Below, piece by piece: positions 20,162 through 28,272 of a DNA stretch of 64,000 bases. Every line of letters begins with the position of its first letter. Within the stretch, counting starts at the first letter, position 1. The DNA is from Mangrovicoccus sp. HB161399. GTDB lineage: Bacteria > Pseudomonadota > Alphaproteobacteria > Rhodobacterales > Rhodobacteraceae. The notes under the pieces were generated by a model. It worked only from the letters and a program-made list of their open reading frames with translations, did not search any database and was not told the origin of the DNA. The stretch covers positions 28,797 through 92,796 of the forward strand of contig NZ_JAATVU010000023.1 in the NCBI RefSeq assembly GCF_013184745.1. The letters are read 5' to 3'. The translations under genes and the position numbers were made by a program.

Positions 20162-20785
20162 TCAGCCGACCGGCGACACGTAGCAGCAGGGGACATAGCG
20201 GCGGTCGTAGTCGCGGTTGAGCTGTTCCAGCGAGCCGGCTCGGCCGCCCCAGGTGTACCAAGTCCCGCCGAGCCGGTAGATGTAGTGGCACAGTCCACCG
20301 TACATCGTATAGGCGGGGTCGCCCTTCTGCACGCCGACGATCAGCTCGTTGCGGCCGTTGTCGGCGGCCACCTCCGTCGCATTGCGGAACCCGCAGACCC
20401 GCCGCAGGTAGTCGGCCAGCACCGGCGGGGGCAGCGCGATGGTGACGGAAATCTCCTTGTCGGCCATCGACGCGCCGACAGGCACGTTCTCCGGGATGGA
20501 ATTGATCTTCTCGATGTAGCCGCTCATCGTGAAGCCGCCGAGACCCGGATACCCCGCGCAGAAAGTCTGGATCATGCCCAGCAGGCGCTCGTTCCGCTCT
20601 GCCTTTAGGATCATCAGATAGGTCTTGATCTCGGCCGCGATGCGGGTGTCCCAGCGGGCGGCGTCCGAAAGTGCCTGCTGGTCCTTCAGGGTCGGGCTGT
20701 GCGCGTAGAGCGCGTAGAGCGCGGCCGCGAAGCCGCAGACTCCCTGAGTCCGGTTCACGAACCCCATGTCGTCAATGTCGGGCAT
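20162..20785 (-). CDS. Unknown protein with papain-like cysteine-peptidase features
   Basis: A 207-residue protein with no signal peptide and no family I can name. Near the N terminus RTQGVCGFAAALYALY (Cys17) resembles the oxyanion-hole Gln plus nucleophilic Cys helix of papain-fold enzymes (QGxCG...). Near the C terminus CHYIYRLGGTWYTWGG (His167) could supply the His and the Trp-Gly strand. A Cys pair occurs at VPCCYV. The ATG follows GGAGGAAG. Peptidase activity is an inference from motif order only. It is convergent with ispZ. Confidence 0.7.
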   Translation of the reverse strand: MPDIDDMGFVNRTQGVCGFAAALYALYAHSPTLKDQQALSDAARWDTRIAAEIKTYLMILKAERNERLLGMIQTFCAGYPGLGGFTMSGYIEKINSIPENVPVGASMADKEISVTIALPPPVLADYLRRVCGFRNATEVAADNGRNELIVGVQKGDPAYTMYGGLCHYIYRLGGTWYTWGGRAGSLEQLNRDYDRRYVPCCYVSPVG

Positions 20786-20877
20786 GGTCTTCCTCCGGTT
20801 TCCCGCGGAAAGGGAGCGGCATTTGCCCGAGTCGTGTCAAGGTTGGGCGGGCGGGACCGGCCCCGCCCTCCGCCGGA

Positions 20878-21576
20878 TCACCTGGTCCGGAACAGGATCT
20901 CCTGCGCCTTGCGGTCGTTGCTGCCGGAACGCAGATCGGCATGCAGCGCGCGGCCCCTGGCGACGCCGGGGCGGGCGGCCACCGTGTCCAGCCAGCGGGC
21001 GAGGTTCGGCTTGTCCTCCAGGGTCTGCTGCTGGCCTTCCCAGAGCGAGGCCCAGGGCCAGATCGCCATGTCGGCGATGGTGAACTCGCCGGTGGCGGCG
21101 TATTCGGTCTTGCCCAGCTGGGTGTCGAGCACGCGGTAGAGCCGCCCGACCTCGGCGCGGTAGCGGTCCTGCGCATAGGGCAGCACCTGCGGCGGATCGA
21201 GATCGGGCGCGTATTTCAGGAAGTGGTGCGCCTGGCCCGCCATGGGGCCGACGCCGCCCATCTGCCACATCAGCCACTGGTCGACGGCGATGCGCTCGCG
21301 CTCGGTGCGGCCGCAGAAGCGCCCGGTCTTGCGGGCGAGATACTGCAGGATCGCGCCCGACTCGAAGATCGGGACCGGCGCCCCGTCCGGTCCGTCCGGA
21401 TCGACGATGGCGGGCATGCGGTTGTTGGGCGCGATTTCCAGGAAAGCCGGGTCGAACTGGTCGCCCGCGCCGATATTCACCAGATGGGTCTCGTAGGGCA
21501 GCTCCATCTCCTCCAGCGCGATGGAGATCTTCCAGCCGTTGGGGGTGGGCCAGTAGTAGAGGTCGATCGGGGCCAT
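20878..21576 (-). CDS. Glutathione S-transferase family protein
   Basis: A 232-residue protein with a thioredoxin-like N-terminal domain (YYWPTPNGWKISIALEEM, then NNRMPAIVDPD and the ESGAILQYLARK loop that holds glutathione) and an all-helical C-terminal domain with FTIADMAIWPW. The text matches the YfcG/YghU-like Nu-class group, which act as disulfide-bond reductases. The start ATG 21576 has GAGGAG upstream, so the longer frame from 21630 was rejected. Confidence 0.92.
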   Translation of the reverse strand: MAPIDLYYWPTPNGWKISIALEEMELPYETHLVNIGAGDQFDPAFLEIAPNNRMPAIVDPDGPDGAPVPIFESGAILQYLARKTGRFCGRTERERIAVDQWLMWQMGGVGPMAGQAHHFLKYAPDLDPPQVLPYAQDRYRAEVGRLYRVLDTQLGKTEYAATGEFTIADMAIWPWASLWEGQQQTLEDKPNLARWLDTVAARPGVARGRALHADLRSGSNDRKAQEILFRTR

Positions 21577-21746
21577 TGGGGTCTCCTCTTGGCGTCGCGC
21601 CCATCCTGCACCGGCGGGGGCGCGCCGCAACCCCCGGCGCTGCGCAATGGCGCGAGCTTTGTTGCAGTCCCGCGGTCCCGCGTCCCGGAGATTGACCGCC
21701 GGCCCGGGGCGGCGCTACGCTGCATTCCGCAGAAGGAGAGCGGGCA

Positions 21747-22016
21747 ATGGCAGGCGGCTGGGCGCAGGACGGCGCGGTGAACGAACAGATCGAGGCCTCG
21801 ATCGAGGACGAGCTGCGCCGCATGCAGGCGCGCCGCCAGCCGGTCGGCGACAGCCTGGCCGAATGCGCGGAATGCGGCGAGCCGATTCCCGAGAAGCGGC
21901 GGACCGCGATCCCGGGCGTGAAGCTCTGCATCGAGTGCCAGTCGGACCGCGACCGCCGTCCGGTGCAGCGAGGCGGCTTCAACCGCCGGGGCTCGAAGGA
22001 CAGCCAGCTGAAATAG
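21747..22016 (+). CDS. DksA/TraR-family C4 zinc-finger protein
   Basis: An 89-residue protein with a helical N-terminal part (EQIEASIEDELRRMQARR) and a C4 zinc finger, CAECGEPIPEKRR followed 17 residues after the first pair by CIECQ, then a basic tail. It is the short form without the long coiled coil of DksA. DksA-type proteins bind in the RNA polymerase secondary channel; whether this short form does so is unknown. The ATG follows AAGGAGAG. Confidence 0.9.
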   Translation: MAGGWAQDGAVNEQIEASIEDELRRMQARRQPVGDSLAECAECGEPIPEKRRTAIPGVKLCIECQSDRDRRPVQRGGFNRRGSKDSQLK

Positions 22017-22102
22017 CCGGCCGGGTCCCGTCCGTGCCGCCCGCGGCGGGGCTGGCACGCGCCGCGCTTGACCTCCGGCTGCCGGAGTCCTAATGGCATG
22101 CC

Positions 22103-22157
22103 CCGTGGCGCTTTGTTACCGGATTGCGGGCCACGTTAAAGATTCCGCTAAAGAGGT
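22103..22157 (+). ncRNA. SAM-II riboswitch
   Basis: The P1 arms GTGGC (22105-22109) and GCCAC (22130-22134) pair, and the loop bases CGGA (22120-22123) can pair with TCCG (22144-22147) downstream to form the SAM-II H-type pseudoknot. The conserved strings GTTAAAG and CCGCTAAAGAGG are in place. The element ends about 50 bases before the metZ start. It should repress metZ when S-adenosylmethionine is plentiful. Confidence 0.9.
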
Positions 22158-22158
22158 C

Positions 22159-22173
22159 GAGGGCGGGGCCCTC
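22159..22173 (+). promoter_or_regulatory. Hairpin after the SAM-II aptamer
   Basis: GAGGGC-GGG-GCCCTC forms a perfect 6-bp hairpin 2 bases after the aptamer and is followed by a pyrimidine-rich stretch. It could be part of the expression platform, but there is no clear T-run. Confidence 0.35.
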
Positions 22174-22208
22174 CCCACTCTTCCCGGGCCATGACAAGGA
22201 GACGCTCA

Positions 22209-23414
22209 ATGGCGGACGATCTGAAAGTTTCCGGGAAGGCAGGCTGGCAGCCCCGGACCAAGCTGGTCCATGGCGGCACCCGCCGCAGCCAGTACAACGA
22301 GGTCAGCGAAGCGATGTTCCTGACCCAGGGCTTCGTCTACGAGACCGCCGAACAGGCCGAGGCGCGGTTCAAGACCGTCGGCCCCGACGAGTTCATCTAC
22401 GCCCGCTACGGCAACCCGACCGTCGCGATGTTCGAGGAGCGCGCCGCGCTGCTGGAAGGCGCGGAAGACGCCTTTGCCTGCGCCTCCGGCATGGCCGCGG
22501 TGTCGGGCGCGCTGACCTCCATGCTGCAGGCGGGCGACCATATCGTCTCTGCCAAGGCGCTGTTCGGCTCCTGCCTCTACGTGGTGGAGAACATCCTGTC
22601 GCGCTACGGCGTCGAGGTGACCTTCGTCGACGGCACCGACCTGGAGGCCTGGAAGGCCGCCGTGCGCCCCGATACCAAGGCGGTGTTCCTCGAGGCCATC
22701 TCCAACCCGACGCTGGAAGTTGCCGACCTTCGCGGCATCTCGAAGATCGCGCATGACAACGGCGCGCTGGTCCTCGTCGACAACGTCTTCGCCACCCCGG
22801 TCTTCCAGCGCTCGCTGGAGCTGGGCGCCGATGTCGTGATCTATTCCGCGACCAAGCACATGGACGGGCAGGGCCGGGTCCTGGGCGGCATCGTGCTGGG
22901 CACCAAGGAGTTCATCCGCGGCACGCTCGAACCCTACATGAAGCATACCGGCGGCTCGATGTCGCCCTTCAACGCCTGGGTGCTGCTCAAGGGGCTGGAG
23001 ACCATGGCGCTGCGCTGCGACGCGCAGGCGGACACGGCAGAGGCGCTGGCCGCCGCGCTCGACGGGCATCCGAAGCTGGAGAAGGTGATTTTCCCGGGAC
23101 TGGCCTCACATGCCCAGCACGAGCTGGCGAAGTCGCAGATGAGCCGTCCGGGCACGATGCTGTCGATCGAGGTCAAGGGCGGGCAGGAGGCGGCCTTCCG
23201 CGTGCTGAACGCGCTCGAGGTCTTCATCATCTCGAACAACCTGGGCGACGCGAAATCCATCGTGACCCATCCGGCGACCACCACGCATTCGCGGCTCTCC
23301 GACGAGCAGAAGGCGGAGCTTGGCATCGCGCCCGGGCTGATCCGCATCTCCTGCGGGCTCGAGGACAGCGGCGACCTGGTGGCCGACATGCTGGCGGCGC
23401 TGGACCAGGCGTGA
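22209..23414 (+). CDS. metZ: O-succinylhomoserine sulfhydrylase
   Basis: A PLP-dependent Cys/Met-metabolism enzyme of 401 residues that makes homocysteine directly from O-succinylhomoserine (or O-acetyl) and sulfide. Motifs include YARYGNPT, ACASGMAAVSG (PLP phosphate loop), and the PLP lysine in YSATKHMDGQGR (about 215). Members with this SAM-II plus metZ arrangement are the alphaproteobacterial methionine route. The start is ATG 22209 behind AAGGAG. Its stop overlaps the next gene's GTG by 4 bases. Confidence 0.95.
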   Translation: MADDLKVSGKAGWQPRTKLVHGGTRRSQYNEVSEAMFLTQGFVYETAEQAEARFKTVGPDEFIYARYGNPTVAMFEERAALLEGAEDAFACASGMAAVSGALTSMLQAGDHIVSAKALFGSCLYVVENILSRYGVEVTFVDGTDLEAWKAAVRPDTKAVFLEAISNPTLEVADLRGISKIAHDNGALVLVDNVFATPVFQRSLELGADVVIYSATKHMDGQGRVLGGIVLGTKEFIRGTLEPYMKHTGGSMSPFNAWVLLKGLETMALRCDAQADTAEALAAALDGHPKLEKVIFPGLASHAQHELAKSQMSRPGTMLSIEVKGGQEAAFRVLNALEVFIISNNLGDAKSIVTHPATTTHSRLSDEQKAELGIAPGLIRISCGLEDSGDLVADMLAALDQA

Positions 23415-23887
23415 CCGTGACGCTGCGCCGGGGCGGGGCGGAGGACGCTCCCGCCCTGGCGCGGATCTTCCGCGCGGCGATCCTGCGCGGCACCAAGGGC
23501 GCCTATTCGGCGGAACAGCGCCTGGCCTGGGCGCAGTCCCGCCGCACGCCGCAGGAGTGGCGCGGTCGGATCGGGGGGCTGGACCTCTGGATCCTCGAAA
23601 GCGGCGTCGGGGCGATCGGCTTCGCCGCGCTGGACGGCGACTGCTTCGACCTGCTCTTCGTCCATCCCGACCATGCCGGGCAGGGCCATTCGCGCCAGCT
23701 GCACGATGCCGTGGTTGCCGAGGCGCGCAACCGCGGCCTCGCCGGTCTCGTCACCCATGCCAGCCACGTCTCCCGCCCGGTCTTCGCCCGCTTCGGCTGG
23801 ACCGTGGAATCGGAGGGCGAGGCCGAACGGGGCGGCGTCCTGCTGGGCTATTCCGTGATGCGGCTGGACCTTCCGGCGCCGGCCTGA
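23411..23887 (+). CDS. GNAT-family N-acetyltransferase
   Basis: A 158-residue acetyltransferase with an acetyl-CoA binding core, LLFVHPDHAGQGHSRQLHDAV (quoted in part: VHPDHAGQGHSRQL), and the C-terminal β-strand around VFARFGWTVESEGE. The substrate is unknown. It starts at GTG 23411 within the metZ stop (GTGA overlap), so it is translationally coupled to metZ and shares its riboswitch control. The GTG at 23417 is an alternative start. The last 40 bases overlap the convergent sulfotransferase gene. Confidence 0.88.
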   Translation: MTVTLRRGGAEDAPALARIFRAAILRGTKGAYSAEQRLAWAQSRRTPQEWRGRIGGLDLWILESGVGAIGFAALDGDCFDLLFVHPDHAGQGHSRQLHDAVVAEARNRGLAGLVTHASHVSRPVFARFGWTVESEGEAERGGVLLGYSVMRLDLPAPA

Positions 23888-24825
23888 ACCTCTGCTCCGG
23901 CCCGCGCCGCGAGTTCCGCAGCGCGCAGGGGATGCAGGCTGCCCGCCCGGACCCTGTCTTCCAGCGCATCCGCAAATGCCTTGGGGCCTGCCACGGGCGA
24001 CGGCAGGCCCTCGCGCCGCGCCGCGAGATGCGCGGACACGCCCGGCGGCGCGGAGCGTTCGGGCGGCAGGGCGGCATCGGCCAGCTTGCGCGGATAGCCC
24101 AGCAGCTCGAAATCCGCCGCATAGAGCTCTGCGGCCAGCGCCGTTTCCCGCGGGCCGAACTGCGCCGCCAGCTTCTCCGCGGCGCCGGTCGCGTGGCGCT
24201 TGCCGATCGCGGCATAGCTGCCGCCCGAGGCATCGCCGTAGAGCCGCCGCTTCATCTCCGCGAAATCCGTCTCGAAGCTCTCGAAGGCGCCGAGGAAGCC
24301 GTAGCCGATGTCGCCGAGGCAGAGCAGGCGCGACTGCAGCGCGAAATGGATGTCGCGCTGCGGCTCGGGGATGCGCGCCAGCGCCCCGAGGAACTCGGCC
24401 AGCGAAGGGCGGGCATCGGGGGCGAAGCCCAGCCGGGGCAAGTGGCGCGCGCGCTCCCAGTCATTTGCGACGATCTTGTCGAGATAGCCCGAGAGCAGCC
24501 GGGAATACGGATTGCGGGTGAAGGAGAACCGCTGCCAGCGGCCCGACAGCGTGGCGCGGCGCGTCGAGGGGGGCATCGCGGACAGCACCGGCAGGGGCGA
24601 GGTCGCCCGGTCATGCACGTCGCCGTCCTTCCGCCCGCCGGCGCGGTCCTGCATGAAGGCCTTCACCGCGGTGCAGGCGACCTTCGGCGTCTCGACATAG
24701 GCGATGCGGCGGAGGGGATCGGGATTGACGAGGTAGTCGAGCTGCGCGGGCGCCGCGCCCAGCCGCGCCGCGATCTGCCCCAGCGCCCCGCGGGGCGCCG
24801 TCCTGCCGGGCGGAGCCTTGACCAT
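23848..24825 (-). CDS. Sulfotransferase-family protein
   Basis: A 325-residue protein of the Sulfotransfer_2 type. The PAPS 5'-phosphosulfate loop is ETPKVACTAVKAFM (about 45-58) and the 3'-phosphate site is FSFTRNPYSRLLSGYLDK (about 102-119). Such enzymes transfer sulfate to carbohydrates or polysaccharides; the acceptor is unknown. The C-terminal 60 residues are Ala/Arg-rich. The start was set at ATG 24825, which precedes the conserved region; an upstream extension to 25020 has no support. The tail overlaps the GNAT gene by 40 bp. Confidence 0.82.
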   Translation of the reverse strand: MVKAPPGRTAPRGALGQIAARLGAAPAQLDYLVNPDPLRRIAYVETPKVACTAVKAFMQDRAGGRKDGDVHDRATSPLPVLSAMPPSTRRATLSGRWQRFSFTRNPYSRLLSGYLDKIVANDWERARHLPRLGFAPDARPSLAEFLGALARIPEPQRDIHFALQSRLLCLGDIGYGFLGAFESFETDFAEMKRRLYGDASGGSYAAIGKRHATGAAEKLAAQFGPRETALAAELYAADFELLGYPRKLADAALPPERSAPPGVSAHLAARREGLPSPVAGPKAFADALEDRVRAGSLHPLRAAELAARAGAEVQAGAGRSSRITE

Positions 24826-25058
24826 GCGTGCCGGACCTTCCCTTGCCGTTCTGCCTCTACGGCACCCTGCAGGCGCGCGGGCGTCCGGCGCAAGGCGGCA
24901 TCCTGCGGCACCGGATTGGCATTTACGTTGCTCCGGCCCTTCCGGATCACTTGTTTCCGCCTTGTCGCCATGTCGTGAGAGCGCGGAAACTTCACTGGAC
25001 AACGGCAGCCGGCAGCCCACATAAAGCCGCGTTGACGAAAGAGCGGAGACCGGAGGTC

Positions 25059-26159
<1,101 letters not shown>

Positions 26160-26242
26160 GGCCGGCCTGCGCTGATCTGGCATCTTCGGGCAAGCTGTGC
26201 TCCTGTTAAGGCTAACAGGGGCAACGGCTTCGGGAGGGCGCC

Positions 26243-26671
26243 ATGATCATCCATCAACCCGTGCTTTCGGCGGAAACGGCCTTCCGGCTAGTCTCCCATG
26301 CGATGGCCCATGCCCGGTCCAAGGACTGGGCCGTGGCGATCGCCGTGGCGGATCCGTCTGGCGCGATCCAGGCTTCGCTGCGGATGGACGATGTCGTGCC
26401 GGTGATCCTCGAGGTCGCCATCGACAAGGCCTATACCGCGGCAACGATGCGCTGCGCGACCAAGGTCTTCGGTGCCGAGAAGGCGGCCGACCCGGTGCAG
26501 TCGCTGGGCCTGTCCACGCGGCAGCGTCTGGTGGCCTGGGGCGGCGGGCTGCCCATCGTGCATGACGGCCGGGTGGTCGGCGGAATCGGCGTGTCCGGCG
26601 TGCGGGACTTCGAGGACATCGAGATCGGCCATGCCGCGCTGGCCGCGGAAGGCCTGGGCTGGGAGCCCTGA
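26243..26671 (+). CDS. HbpS/GlcG-like heme-binding family protein
   Basis: A 142-residue protein of the DUF336/GlcG fold with VAIAVADPSGAIQASLRMD, the helix IDKAYTAATMRCATK, and the C-terminal GGGLPIVHDGRVVGGIGVSG that marks the family. Some members bind heme (HbpS), others are found with glycolate or other catabolic genes; the role here is unknown. No signal peptide is evident. The ATG is preceded by GGGAGG. It stands alone between folE2 and trkH. Confidence 0.9.
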   Translation: MIIHQPVLSAETAFRLVSHAMAHARSKDWAVAIAVADPSGAIQASLRMDDVVPVILEVAIDKAYTAATMRCATKVFGAEKAADPVQSLGLSTRQRLVAWGGGLPIVHDGRVVGGIGVSGVRDFEDIEIGHAALAAEGLGWEP

Positions 26672-26757
26672 GAAGGCCTGCCGCCTCCGCGCCACAGGCC
26701 GGCCGCGGCCCGGGAGCGATGCTTGACAGCTCGGGGCGGCCGCGCCATCGCAGGCAC

Positions 26758-28203
26758 ATGATCGATCTGCGCCCAGTCGCCTATGTGATCGGCATGCTCG
26801 TCGCGGTGCTGGGCGCGACCATGCTGGTGCCGCTTGCGGTGGACCTGGCCTATGGCAACGGCCATTGGCCCGCCTTCCTGATCAGCGGCGTGCTGGCCTG
26901 CGTCATCGGCGGGCTGACGGCGCTGTCCTGCTCATCGACCGCCGGGGCGGGGCTGACGCTGCAGCAGACCTTCCTGCTGACCACGCTGGTCTGGGTGGCG
27001 CTGCCGGCCGCCGGATCTCTGCCCTTCATCTTCGGCGCCACGGAGGCGCGGCTGGTCGATGCCTATTTCGAGGCGATGTCGGGCATGACCACCACCGGCT
27101 CCACCGTCTTTTCCGGGCTCGACACGATGCCCAAGGGGCTGCTCCTGTGGCGCGGCATGCTGCAATGGTTCGGCGGCATCGGCATCATCGTCGTCGCCAT
27201 GGTGTTTCTCCCCGAGCTGAAGATCGGCGGCATGCAGATCTTCCGCTCCGAGGCCTTCGACACAATGGGCAAGATCCTGCCCCGCGCCGCCGAAATCGCC
27301 AGCCGCATCTCGTTCATGTACGTCGCGCTGACGGTCGCCTGCGCGATCACCTTCTTCGCCTTCGGCATGTCGGGCTTCGACTCCATCGTCCATGCGATGA
27401 CCACGATCTCCACCGGCGGCTTCGCCAATTACGACGCCTCCTTCGGCCAGTTCAACGCGCCCGAGACCTATGCCTGCGGCGTCTTCATGCTGCTCGCCGC
27501 GCTGCCTTTCGTGCGCTTCGTCCAGCTCGTCCATGTCGGGCCGGCACCGATGTTCCGCGACAGCCAGGTGCGCGCCTTCCTGGGCACGTTCGCGGTGCTG
27601 ACGCTGATCCTCTTCGCCTATGTCGAACATATCGGCATGGGCGGCGAGGAGGGGTTCCGCGAGGCGTTCTTCAACACCGCCTCGATCATGACCGGCACCG
27701 GCTATGCCAATACCGACTACATGAAATGGGGCAGCTTCGCCGTCGGATTCTTCTTCTTCCTCGGGCTGATCGGCGGCTGCGCGGGATCCACCGCCTGCTC
27801 GACCAAGATCTTCCGCTTCCAGATCCTCTTCGCGGCCATCGTCACCCAGGTGAAGCGCATCCACTCGCCTTCGGGCGTGTTCTTCACCCGCTTCGAGGGG
27901 CGGCGCGTCGACGACGATGCGCTGGCCTCGGTGATGGCCTTCTTCGTGATGTTCATCCTGTCGATCGGCGTTCTCTCCGTCGCGCTGTCGCTCACGGGGC
28001 TCGACTTCATCACCGCGCTCTCCGCGGCGGCGACCGCGCTCGCCTGCGTCGGTCCCGGTCTCGGCGACCAAGTGGGGCCTGCGGGCAATTTCGCCGGGCT
28101 GAACGACCTGGCCAAATGGCTCCTGGCCTTCGGCATGCTGGTCGGCCGCCTGGAGGTGATGGTGGTCTACACCATCCTGACCATCCAGTTCTGGCGCGCC
28201 TGA
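26758..28203 (+). CDS. trkH: Trk-type potassium uptake protein TrkH
   Basis: An inner-membrane K+ translocation subunit of 481 residues with ten-odd membrane segments. The four pore-loop filters are visible in order: TTTGST, STGGF, TGTGY and CVGPG. It would work with the cytosolic NAD-binding TrkA, which is not in the window. The start ATG 26758 (MIDLRPVAYVIG) follows the family; ATG 26719, preceded by GGGAG, would add 13 residues and cannot be excluded. Confidence 0.94.
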   Translation: MIDLRPVAYVIGMLVAVLGATMLVPLAVDLAYGNGHWPAFLISGVLACVIGGLTALSCSSTAGAGLTLQQTFLLTTLVWVALPAAGSLPFIFGATEARLVDAYFEAMSGMTTTGSTVFSGLDTMPKGLLLWRGMLQWFGGIGIIVVAMVFLPELKIGGMQIFRSEAFDTMGKILPRAAEIASRISFMYVALTVACAITFFAFGMSGFDSIVHAMTTISTGGFANYDASFGQFNAPETYACGVFMLLAALPFVRFVQLVHVGPAPMFRDSQVRAFLGTFAVLTLILFAYVEHIGMGGEEGFREAFFNTASIMTGTGYANTDYMKWGSFAVGFFFFLGLIGGCAGSTACSTKIFRFQILFAAIVTQVKRIHSPSGVFFTRFEGRRVDDDALASVMAFFVMFILSIGVLSVALSLTGLDFITALSAAATALACVGPGLGDQVGPAGNFAGLNDLAKWLLAFGMLVGRLEVMVVYTILTIQFWRA

Positions 28204-28272
28204 GCCCTTCGGCCACTTCCCTTTCCGGTCCCGTCCCGCTAGGAGGCTGGCCAAGACCGTGAGGGGAAAACC

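Noticed and set aside
24826..25058. A Zur-type operator upstream of folE2
   Set aside because: folE2 genes are often Zur-controlled, but no TGTTATA-like palindrome was found in the gap.
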